Assembly: GCA_964349835.1 (NCBI GenBank) | Contig: CAYGID010000015.1 | Span: forward strand, 1-35,059 | DNA from: JAQVSH01 sp964349835 | GTDB taxonomy: Bacteria; Bacteroidota; Bacteroidia; Bacteroidales; UBA4181 | Length of the DNA: 35,059 nt | Direction: 5' to 3' | Part shown: positions 6,723 through 13,459 of the stretch, piece by piece | Layout of the letters: the number at the start of each line of letters is the position of its first letter | How positions within the stretch are numbered: the first letter of the stretch is position 1 | Made by a program: the position numbers and the translations under genes | The notes under the pieces: generated by a model | The model's input: only the letters and a program-made list of their open reading frames with translations | Told to the model about the DNA's origin: nothing | The model's database searches: none

Positions 6723-7910
6723 ATGCTTTCCTCTGTTTTTGCCTTCCTTCCCATGTATGTATGCGGCTTTTGGTCGCTAGCCCTGCTTTTGGACTTTTCG
6801 TCGAGAAACAGGGCAAAATCGTTTCTGGGTATTTTTATGTTGGTGGCTTTTGTACTCTACTGTTGCCATGGGCTCTTTTTTACCCGTCAATATCATCTCT
6901 ACACCTTGGCCGATCCGGTGTATAATTTTGCTTCGCTGGCGGTCTATCCCATGTATTACCTCTATGTAAGGCTGCTTACCGTTGATGAGCGACTCTCATG
7001 GAAACAATATTGGATTCTTGTCCCTGCGCTCTGTTCAGGCTTGATGATCGGGCTGCTAACCTTTCTGATGTCGCCGCAGGAGGAGGAGGCTTATGTTCAC
7101 CTATTCGGATTCAGAGAGCATTGGAGCGGAACCCCCTCTGCATTGGTGTTATGGCAGATGAGAGTGGTGATGATTTCGAGAGTTCTTTTTTGTATCCAGC
7201 TCATACCGCTGGTTTGGTACACGTTAAGCCTCATTCGGCGGTACCAGAAGCGCATTGCCGATTTTTACTCCCATTCGGAGGGCCGTTCGCTCCAGTGGAC
7301 ACGCTATATTCTTCTCTCCTTTGTGGTTCTTTCGTGTATAAGTTTGATTTTTAGTGTAATAGGGCGCACTTACTTTGTGGTGCACTCCTCAGCCGTTGTT
7401 ATACCCAGTATCCTCTTTAGTGCTTTTCTCTTTCTGGTTGGATGGCTGGGGTCGCACCAAAACTATACGGTGGTCAATTTTGTTTCGGACGAGAATCTTT
7501 CGGATACCTCCGTTTTGAATCTTCACATTATGCCCGGCTCACTTCCCATCCTGAAAAGCCATCTTTTAGAATTGATGGAACATAAAGAGATATACCGCAG
7601 ACCGGATCTTCGCATCACCGATGTGGCTGCCATGTTGAACACCAATAGAACCTATCTTTCGCGTTTGATTAACAGCGAGATGAGTACCTCGTTTGCCGAC
7701 TTTGTAAACAATTACAGAGTAGATTACGCCAGAACCCTGTTGAAGAACCCGAGGTATGCCAACTACGGGTTGCTTTTTGTATCCGAACAATCGGGGTTTG
7801 CCAGTTTAAACTCCTTTTTGCGGGCATTTAAAAAACAGGAGGGAATTACTCCTGCAAAATTCAGACAGCAAAATCTCTCTGTATCAGTGGCTATGGATAG
7901 CAACCCCTGA
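6723..7910 (+). CDS. Membrane-bound AraC-family transcriptional regulator
   Basis: 395 residues from ATG 6723. An upstream TTG at 6690 is in frame but lies inside the promoter -7 box. The N-terminal ~245 residues form about seven hydrophobic segments with short loops. The C-terminal ~100 residues form an AraC-type double helix-turn-helix: ITDVAAMLNTNRTYLSRLI is the first HTH and LLFVSEQSGFASLNSFLRAFK the second, ending in the family signature GITPAKFRQ. Such fusions, common in Bacteroidota, sense a membrane or extracellular signal and bind DNA from the membrane. Likely targets are its own promoter and the divergent lipoprotein/hydrolase operon. A hairpin and long T tracts follow the stop. Confidence 0.88.
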   Translation: MLSSVFAFLPMYVCGFWSLALLLDFSSRNRAKSFLGIFMLVAFVLYCCHGLFFTRQYHLYTLADPVYNFASLAVYPMYYLYVRLLTVDERLSWKQYWILVPALCSGLMIGLLTFLMSPQEEEAYVHLFGFREHWSGTPSALVLWQMRVVMISRVLFCIQLIPLVWYTLSLIRRYQKRIADFYSHSEGRSLQWTRYILLSFVVLSCISLIFSVIGRTYFVVHSSAVVIPSILFSAFLFLVGWLGSHQNYTVVNFVSDENLSDTSVLNLHIMPGSLPILKSHLLELMEHKEIYRRPDLRITDVAAMLNTNRTYLSRLINSEMSTSFADFVNNYRVDYARTLLKNPRYANYGLLFVSEQSGFASLNSFLRAFKKQEGITPAKFRQQNLSVSVAMDSNP

Positions 7911-7934
7911 TTTTTTTATTTTTTTTATTTTTTT
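7883..7934 (+). terminator. Probable intrinsic terminator after the AraC-type regulator
   Basis: An imperfect hairpin with arms ATCAG (7883-7887) and CTGAT (7907-7911), plus inner GG/CC and CTA/TAG pairs, overlaps the stop codon. It is followed directly by T runs up to about 7934. It would separate the regulator from the ABC operon, which has its own promoter. Confidence 0.5.
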
Positions 7935-7965
7935 GCTGCGTTTTCAAATAAATGGATTACGTTTG
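7932..7965 (+). promoter_or_regulatory. Promoter of the ABC transporter operon
   Basis: TACGTTTG at 7958-7965 matches TAnnTTTG exactly. A TTTG at 7932-7935 could be the -33 element, at a slightly long spacing of 22 bases. Transcription would start around 7972, inside the palindrome that follows, leaving a leader of only about 20 bases. Confidence 0.65.
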
Positions 7966-7991
7966 TACTGTACTAGATAACTAATACAGTA
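7966..7991. promoter_or_regulatory. Palindromic operator overlapping transcription and translation start (candidate GntR site)
   Basis: Two 11-base arms, TACTGTACTAG (7966-7976) and CTAATACAGTA (7981-7991), are inverted repeats with 10 of 11 positions matching and a 4-base spacer ATAA. The palindrome starts right after the -7 box and its last base is the A of the ABC gene ATG. This is the position and form expected for autorepression by the YtrA-type GntR regulator encoded as third gene of the operon. Confidence 0.65.
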
Positions 7992-8836
7992 TGTTGGTTC
8001 AACTCAAAACGGTCCGGTTCGGCTATGCCCGCCGACATGAGATTCTCTCGAATCTCTCCTTTACACTTGAGAAGGGGCGTATTTGCGGCTTACTCGGCCT
8101 GAATGGTTCGGGCAAGTCGACACTCTTGAAATTGATTGCGGGTCTCTGTTATCCTTCTTCCGGTTCATGTTCCATAAACGGAGTGGTGAGCCGCGATCGG
8201 CCTTTATCTTACCTGCAACAGCTCTTTTTTGTTCCTGAGGAGTTTGCGCTTCCATCGGTTTCGATTCAGCGATATGCCGATGTGTACGGTCCCTTTTACG
8301 AGCGGTTCGACCGTGCGCTTTTTCTCCGTTTGGTGGAGGAGTTCGGTTTGTCGCCCCGTGATGTGATTCCCCGTATGTCGTATGGCATGCGTAAGAAGAT
8401 GCTTTTGTCGTTTGCTCTGGCCACCAGGGTTCCTGTGCTGTTGCTCGATGAACCCACCCACGGGCTCGATATCCCCTCAAAAAAGCAGTTCCGAAAGATT
8501 CTTGCTTCGGGTTGTTCCGATGAGCAGTCGGTACTAATGGCTACCCAGCAGGTAAGGGATATCGGTACGATGTTAGACCATATCCTGATTCTGCACAAGA
8601 AGGAGTTGTTGCTGAGTGCATCGGCCGAGGAGATCTCTCATAAACTGAGTTTCTCCGAAAGACGTGAGCCCGCCTCTGGAGAGGGGGTACTCTACTGCGA
8701 AACGGCTTTTCCGGGTTATCGGGTGTTGTCGCGGAACGCAACCGGAACCCCTTCGGCCTTCGATGCAGAGTTATTGTTTAATGGGGCAATGCAAAGCTCC
8801 TCTATGCTGAAAACGCTCTTTCCACTTTCCAAATAG
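7991..8836 (+). CDS. ABC transporter ATP-binding protein
   Basis: 281 residues, one nucleotide-binding domain plus a ~65-residue C-terminal tail. Walker A is GLNGSGKST (36-44), the Q-loop glutamine is near 77, and Walker B with catalytic Glu is VLLLDEP (149-155) followed by the D-loop THGLD. Two motifs are off-consensus: the signature is MSYGM (129-133) instead of LSGGQ, and the switch histidine is replaced by Gln186 (ATQQVRD, where relatives have STHQVRD). The first gene of a six-gene operon, it probably drives the membrane protein encoded 7 bases downstream. It starts at the end of the palindromic operator. Bacteroidota have many such GntR-linked transporters; substrate unknown. Confidence 0.88.
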   Translation: MLVQLKTVRFGYARRHEILSNLSFTLEKGRICGLLGLNGSGKSTLLKLIAGLCYPSSGSCSINGVVSRDRPLSYLQQLFFVPEEFALPSVSIQRYADVYGPFYERFDRALFLRLVEEFGLSPRDVIPRMSYGMRKKMLLSFALATRVPVLLLDEPTHGLDIPSKKQFRKILASGCSDEQSVLMATQQVRDIGTMLDHILILHKKELLLSASAEEISHKLSFSERREPASGEGVLYCETAFPGYRVLSRNATGTPSAFDAELLFNGAMQSSSMLKTLFPLSK

Positions 8837-8843
8837 AGATGCA

Positions 8844-9614
8844 ATGAGAATGACCGACTCCTTTTCGCGGATTTTCCTGATGATTCGTGCACATGTGCTG
8901 ACCCACTTCAGGACCTATATGTTGTGCGGCCTTTTTGCTTTTCTGCTGCAACTGCTGTTAATTCTATTAGTAAAGCTCCTTCTCAAGGAGAAGCCTATCT
9001 CCGATTATATGCAATACACCCTCTTTTATTCGGTGGCCTATTTTTCGGTTTCGATTATGGCCAGTTGGTTTGCCCGACCCCTCCGAGCTACGCCCGACAA
9101 TCTTTTGGCACTGACCTGCCCCTGTAAGAAGGGTGAGCGGATTGCCTCGGTGATTCTCTGGGTGGGTGTGGTGCAGGTATTGATTTTGGCTGCGCTCTAT
9201 TATGTGGCCTTTTGGGTTTCCGGATTTGTTCCTACCAGCAATTTTTCGGAGGTAATCGGGTTTCAAAAACTGTTGAGCAATGAGGTGCTTTGGCAAACGA
9301 ATCTGCTGGTTGTAACCTCGCTCAATGCGATTGTTTTTTTTGCAGGCGGTGTCTTCTTTAAGCGATTGGCTCTGATTAAGACCTGGCTCACCCTCTTTGC
9401 CCTGTCGTATGGCACCTTGATGTTGGCAGTGGGGCTGTTGCTGCTGTTTGATGGCAATTTTGCTGTGAAGCCTTTGTGGCGATGGCTTTTCTCCGGACAG
9501 GTATCTCCCGATCTCTTATTAATGCAGATGCCGGGCATGGTTTGGATTCAGTTGCTGACCTCGATTTGCTACGGTGCGGTATTGTATGTGTTGCTTCGCG
9601 AAAAACAGGTGTAA
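8844..9614 (+). CDS. ABC transporter membrane subunit, family unclear
   Basis: 256 residues with about six hydrophobic segments (near 24-46, 55-75, 100-125, 155-175, 180-203 and 230-250). The first ~20 residues are a cytosolic amphipathic start. No sequence motif beyond the ABC-2-like helix arrangement is recognisable. It sits directly after an ATPase gene and before the GntR regulator, so it is most likely the permease partner of the first ATPase. The function is inferred from position. Confidence 0.7.
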   Translation: MRMTDSFSRIFLMIRAHVLTHFRTYMLCGLFAFLLQLLLILLVKLLLKEKPISDYMQYTLFYSVAYFSVSIMASWFARPLRATPDNLLALTCPCKKGERIASVILWVGVVQVLILAALYYVAFWVSGFVPTSNFSEVIGFQKLLSNEVLWQTNLLVVTSLNAIVFFAGGVFFKRLALIKTWLTLFALSYGTLMLAVGLLLLFDGNFAVKPLWRWLFSGQVSPDLLLMQMPGMVWIQLLTSICYGAVLYVLLREKQV

Positions 9615-9623
9615 AACCCGACT

Positions 9624-10007
9624 ATGGAATTTCACGAAAATCAGGCAATTTATTTGCAGATAGCTGAATGGATCTGTGAGCGCATTGTGGTCGGTGCTTG
9701 GACTTCCGGCCAGAAGCTCCCCAGTGTGCGTGAGTTGGCTGTTGAAGTGGAGGTCAATCCCAATACGGTAGCGCGCGCTTACGAATTTGTTCAGAATGAG
9801 GGTTTTGTATGTCTTAAACGTGGCATTGGCCTGTTTGTAGCCGACGATGCTGTGGCAATATGCACCTCCTATCTTCGCCGTCGGTTTGCGGAGCATGAAA
9901 TTCCCCTGCTCTTCAGGCATGTGGATCTGTTAAAACTCTCAAGAGAGGAGTGGATAAAATTGTACGACAACTATGTAATAACGAATAGAGATGAAGAGAA
10001 GCAGTAA
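9624..10007 (+). CDS. GntR-family transcriptional regulator, YtrA type
   Basis: 127 residues: an N-terminal winged helix (~5-75) with the GntR signature YLQIAEWICERIVVGAW, the PSVRELAVEVEVNPNTVARAYE recognition region and GIGLFVADD in the wing, then a short C-terminal helical dimerisation part. It lacks the large ligand-binding domain of FadR or HutC types, which defines the YtrA group. YtrA proteins repress ABC transporter operons that contain their own gene; here the best candidate operator is the palindrome at 7966-7991. It overlaps the following 47-codon gene by 17 bases. Confidence 0.88.
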   Translation: MEFHENQAIYLQIAEWICERIVVGAWTSGQKLPSVRELAVEVEVNPNTVARAYEFVQNEGFVCLKRGIGLFVADDAVAICTSYLRRRFAEHEIPLLFRHVDLLKLSREEWIKLYDNYVITNRDEEKQ

Positions 10008-10134
10008 GGTGATTTTGCTATTGGCGGTACTCTTGTTTATTGCCCTTTCGATGATTTCGATTAGCCGGATGAATGCATTTTACAGGGAGCAGGCAAAAGG
10101 GGTTATTTCAACGCAGCAGGAGGGAAATCTATGA
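9991..10134 (+). CDS. 47-residue single-helix membrane microprotein
   Basis: ATG 9991 to TGA 10134 encodes 47 residues: a basic start (MKRSSK), one hydrophobic helix (~7-24) and a polar tail ending QQEGNL. It overlaps the GntR gene by 17 bases and the DUF5687 permease gene by 4 bases (ATGA), so it is embedded in a coupled operon, which is the main reason to believe it is real. The Lys/Arg-then-hydrophobic start suggests an N-in, C-out inner membrane anchor. It may be a small accessory subunit of the transporter. I recognise no family. Confidence 0.7.
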   Translation: MKRSSKVILLLAVLLFIALSMISISRMNAFYREQAKGVISTQQEGNL

Positions 10135-11612
10135 AGTCGGTTACTTCGTGGTTGAATCGGCACCGTCGTTTGAGCATGCTCCGCGATCCGATGTTTCGTC
10201 AGAATCGGACTGCCAAAGGCTTTGCACGGGTTGGGTCGGCCTTTTTCTTAATTTATATGTGCTTCTCGGGTTACTATTTTGGCACGATGGCTCGCATGCT
10301 ATCGCCCGAGTTGCCCTCGTACATGGTGTTTAACGGAATATTACTCCATATGTTGCTGGGGTCTATTTTTTTAAGGCTCATGACCCCCTTTAATCCTGTG
10401 GCTCCTCTGCTTCATTACAGCCATTTACCGGTATCGCGAAAATTGCTGGTGCGCTGGTCGGTGGCTTGGTCGTTCTTTTCGAAAGAGATGCTGCTTTGGA
10501 CCCTTTTTGTGCTGTCGTACATCCTGTTCGAGATGAGAAAATCGTTTTCGTGGATGGAGTGTCTCGCCTTTTTTGTGGCCTTTCTTTTCTTGTTACTGAT
10601 TCGCCATTTTGGCTTGATGTGGGTTCGGCTAGAGTTGCGCTCTCCCTCCAAAACGGTACTCTTGCTGTTGTGGGTTTTGGGTGCCGCAGTTGTGATGGCT
10701 GCAGCGCTGCTGCCTCTAACAGAGATATCGCGAACCCTCGGGCTATGGATGATCGGGTCGGAACCCCTACTCTGGGGGGTGTTGCTTCCGCTTTCGGGAC
10801 TGTTGTTCTTTCTCTACATGGCGACCCTTGCCCGGCATCTTTACCGCGAGTTGGAGATGTCGGGTACCGAAAAGAGCAGCAAGTTGCGTCGGTTGAAAAT
10901 GGATGATCGCCTTACGGGGGTGGGAACCATGATTTGGTTTGAGCTTGTTAAGTGGGTCAGAATCAAGCGGGGATGGTTAACCCTTTTAACGCCTCTACTT
11001 TTTGTTGTGATGCTGGTCTATCTCTATGGCCCGATGCAGGAGGGTGCCGGGAAACCTTCGGTACAGTATTTCTTCGTGATTCTCGGGATGGCAGCACCCG
11101 GACAGAGTCTGCGACAGTTCCTTTTCTCAATCGATTCGTTTCACTTCGATGGTTTAATGACAAGGTATGGTGCAGTGCGCAATCTGCTTTTTGCAAAATA
11201 CTATGTAGATGTTCTGCTCACCTGTGCCGGGGCATTGCTGATGACACCCCTTCTCTTTTTAGATTACATCTCATGGGCGCAGTGGATTGGCTATCTTCTC
11301 TATACTGTGGGCATCTATAATCTGTTGGGTTACATTCCCGCCATCTATGGTCGTGCCAGAATGGATTATGTGGGAGGCAAGCAGGCGCACGGTATTAATG
11401 GAGCCCAGTGGGCCTGGGGTACAGGAATAACTATTTTGGGTCTTCTGCTGCTTTTTCTCCCTCCTCTCCTTATGCCTGAACCCTGGAAAACAGCCTACCC
11501 CTGTGTGGCCGGCCTTTTGGGTTTATTGCTGCACAGGCCTTTTTTGCAGTGGGTGTATCGCGGTTTTTACAAACAGAGGTATAAGGCGTTAGCGGGATTC
11601 CGTGGTGCATAA
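10131..11612 (+). CDS. DUF5687 family ABC transporter permease
   Basis: 493 residues with roughly ten to twelve hydrophobic segments. Layout: a basic cytosolic start (WLNRHRRLSMLRDPMFRQN), membrane pairs up to ~250, a charged cytosolic loop (~240-280, LYRELEMSGTEKSSKLRRLK), and a second half with further helices and a basic C-terminus. It matches my memory of DUF5687 proteins, large Bacteroidota membrane proteins coded beside an ABC ATPase. The ATPase gene that follows after 21 bases is the likely partner. Start is the ATG in the 4-base overlap with the microprotein gene. Confidence 0.8.
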   Translation: MKSVTSWLNRHRRLSMLRDPMFRQNRTAKGFARVGSAFFLIYMCFSGYYFGTMARMLSPELPSYMVFNGILLHMLLGSIFLRLMTPFNPVAPLLHYSHLPVSRKLLVRWSVAWSFFSKEMLLWTLFVLSYILFEMRKSFSWMECLAFFVAFLFLLLIRHFGLMWVRLELRSPSKTVLLLLWVLGAAVVMAAALLPLTEISRTLGLWMIGSEPLLWGVLLPLSGLLFFLYMATLARHLYRELEMSGTEKSSKLRRLKMDDRLTGVGTMIWFELVKWVRIKRGWLTLLTPLLFVVMLVYLYGPMQEGAGKPSVQYFFVILGMAAPGQSLRQFLFSIDSFHFDGLMTRYGAVRNLLFAKYYVDVLLTCAGALLMTPLLFLDYISWAQWIGYLLYTVGIYNLLGYIPAIYGRARMDYVGGKQAHGINGAQWAWGTGITILGLLLLFLPPLLMPEPWKTAYPCVAGLLGLLLHRPFLQWVYRGFYKQRYKALAGFRGA

Positions 11613-11633
11613 TGGTACATTCAATCGTAGAAT

Positions 11634-12338
11634 ATGGATATAGTTGTTGAGAATTTAGTAAAAACCTTTGGTTCGCAGACCGCCCTGAATATTGAGTCGT
11701 GTACCATTCCCACGGGGCAGTTGGTGGGTTTGGTAGGGAACAACGGTGCCGGAAAGACCACCTGGTTTCGGTTGGTGATGGATTTGTTGCGTCCCGACCA
11801 GGGAACGGTGCGCTTTGGCGGTTCTACCGTGGGGGTCGATGAGGAGTGGAAACTACAGGTGGCGGCCTTTATTGATGCCGCTTTCCTTATTGATTTTCTT
11901 ACCCCTGAGGAGTATTTTGGTTTTATCGGCCGACTTTACGGGTTGTCGGGTACGCAGGTGGAGAGCCGTCTCGAACCGTTTTCCCGTTTTATGGGTGGAG
12001 AGATTCTGGGGCAGAAAAAGTATATCCGAAACTTCTCGGCCGGGAATCGCCAAAAGATTGGGATTGTTGGGGCATTGATGGTTGAGGTTCCCCTGGTGAT
12101 TTTAGACGAGCCCTTTAATTTTCTGGATCCCAGTTCGCAATTACTCATCAAGAACCATTTGGCCGATTACAATCGGCGCACTGGAGCTACCGTATGGGTT
12201 TCGAGCCACAATCTGAACCACATTTCCGATTTGTGCGAACGGGTTATCTTATTAAAAAACGGGGAGATTTACCAAGATTTAGACAATAGAGGCAAAAAGG
12301 CCGAGGAGATGCTTTTGCATTATTTTTCGGTTGTGTAA
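11634..12338 (+). CDS. ABC transporter ATP-binding protein
   Basis: 234 residues with complete ABC motifs: Walker A GNNGAGKTT (35-43), signature NFSAGNRQK, Walker B VILDEP, D-loop FNFLD, and a normal switch His in WVSSHNLNH. The order FSAGN rather than LSGGQ is common in DUF5687-linked ATPases. Last gene of the six-gene operon, it probably energises the DUF5687 permease. Unlike the first ATPase of the operon it keeps the H-loop histidine. Confidence 0.9.
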   Translation: MDIVVENLVKTFGSQTALNIESCTIPTGQLVGLVGNNGAGKTTWFRLVMDLLRPDQGTVRFGGSTVGVDEEWKLQVAAFIDAAFLIDFLTPEEYFGFIGRLYGLSGTQVESRLEPFSRFMGGEILGQKKYIRNFSAGNRQKIGIVGALMVEVPLVILDEPFNFLDPSSQLLIKNHLADYNRRTGATVWVSSHNLNHISDLCERVILLKNGEIYQDLDNRGKKAEEMLLHYFSVV

Positions 12339-12434
12339 TATTGCCGCGAAGTGTTCTCGTAGTCTCTTGGTAGTTTTCGGGGGGTGTTTGCGTGGTTAGG
12401 AGCTATTTGTTGTTTAACCCTTGACTGTTTCTCC

Positions 12435-13409
12435 ATGTACAGGTTTTTGCTGTTGCTTTTTCTGGTTGCCTCCGGATGCACTCCGAAGGTAGAGCCGATT
12501 CCGCTCTCCATTATGCGGTTCGATCACGATGTGTGGACCCTGAAAGATTCGGTTTCACCGACTGCTCTCGAAACCATTCGTTTGCGCTACGGCGCTTTCG
12601 GCGCACTCTATTTCGAAGAGATGGTTCATCTTGGGAGTCAGACCGATTCGCTCTTCCCCGAAAGGATACGTCTCTTTTTAGACCATCCGGTTGTTGATGG
12701 GGCTTTTTCGCAGACGAGGGCTCTTTATTCTGATTTGGCATCTGAGGAGCGTGCTTTTGGAGAGGCCTTTGCGCGCTACACAAGTTTTTTCCCCGATGAG
12801 CCTCTGCCCGAGTTTTACGCTTGTGTAACGGGGTTTAACCATTCGGTGGTCACTGCGGAGGGAATTGTGGCCATCGGACTCGATAAATATCTGGGTTCCG
12901 AAGAGCCCTATTATGGCAGACTGGGGCTGGCCGAGTATCAAAGACGCGTTATGCGACGTGAGTATCTGGTGCCCGATGTGATGAGAGCTATTGGGTATGC
13001 TCGGTTTGCGAAGAACGACTCATCTGAGAATCTGATTTCCGATATGATTTTTGAGGGGCGAAATCTCTATTTTGTGAAACAGCTGTTGCCACAATTTCCC
13101 GATACGCTCTTGTTCGGGTTTACCGGGGCCCAACTGGATTGGTGCCATGCGGCCAAGTCCGACATCTGGCGAATGCTGATAGAGCAGGAACTGCTCTTTT
13201 CGGCCGATCGCATGACCCGGATTAAACTGATTCAACCGGCACCCTTTACCTCCTATTTTTCGACCGAATCGCCCGGACGCGCCGCGGTTTGGCTGGGTTA
13301 CGAAATTGTACGGGCCTACATGAAGCAGAACCCCGAGCTTTCGATACCTCATTTGATGGCCGAACGGAATTACCAGAACATTTTGAACGGTTCCCGTTTC
13401 AAACCTTAG
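12435..13409 (+). CDS. gldB: GldB-like lipoprotein
   Basis: 324 residues from ATG 12435; the frame is open 17 codons further upstream, but only this start gives a clean lipoprotein signal, MYRFLLLLFLVASGC with the Cys at residue 15. The body has the GldB hallmarks: MRFDHDVW near the mature start, VAIGLDKYLG in the middle and the C-terminal ESPGRAAVWLGYEIVRAYM followed by an N-I-L-xx-S-R-FKP ending. GldB homologs occur in many non-gliding Bacteroidales, where the role is not clear to me. It is probably attached to the periplasmic membrane face. The gene stands alone between the ABC operon and a convergent rhamnosidase. Confidence 0.8.
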   Translation: MYRFLLLLFLVASGCTPKVEPIPLSIMRFDHDVWTLKDSVSPTALETIRLRYGAFGALYFEEMVHLGSQTDSLFPERIRLFLDHPVVDGAFSQTRALYSDLASEERAFGEAFARYTSFFPDEPLPEFYACVTGFNHSVVTAEGIVAIGLDKYLGSEEPYYGRLGLAEYQRRVMRREYLVPDVMRAIGYARFAKNDSSENLISDMIFEGRNLYFVKQLLPQFPDTLLFGFTGAQLDWCHAAKSDIWRMLIEQELLFSADRMTRIKLIQPAPFTSYFSTESPGRAAVWLGYEIVRAYMKQNPELSIPHLMAERNYQNILNGSRFKP

Positions 13410-13429
13410 CGTTTGCCAATGCCAAAATG

Positions 13430-13451
13430 AGCAGCTATTCGGCAGGCTGCT
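13430..13451. terminator. Possible bidirectional terminator hairpin
   Basis: AGCAGC (13430-13435) and GCTGCT (13446-13451) pair around a 10-base loop in the 50-base gap between two convergent genes. No clear T tract follows on either side, so support comes mainly from position. Confidence 0.3.
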
Positions 13452-13459
13452 GTAAGGTG

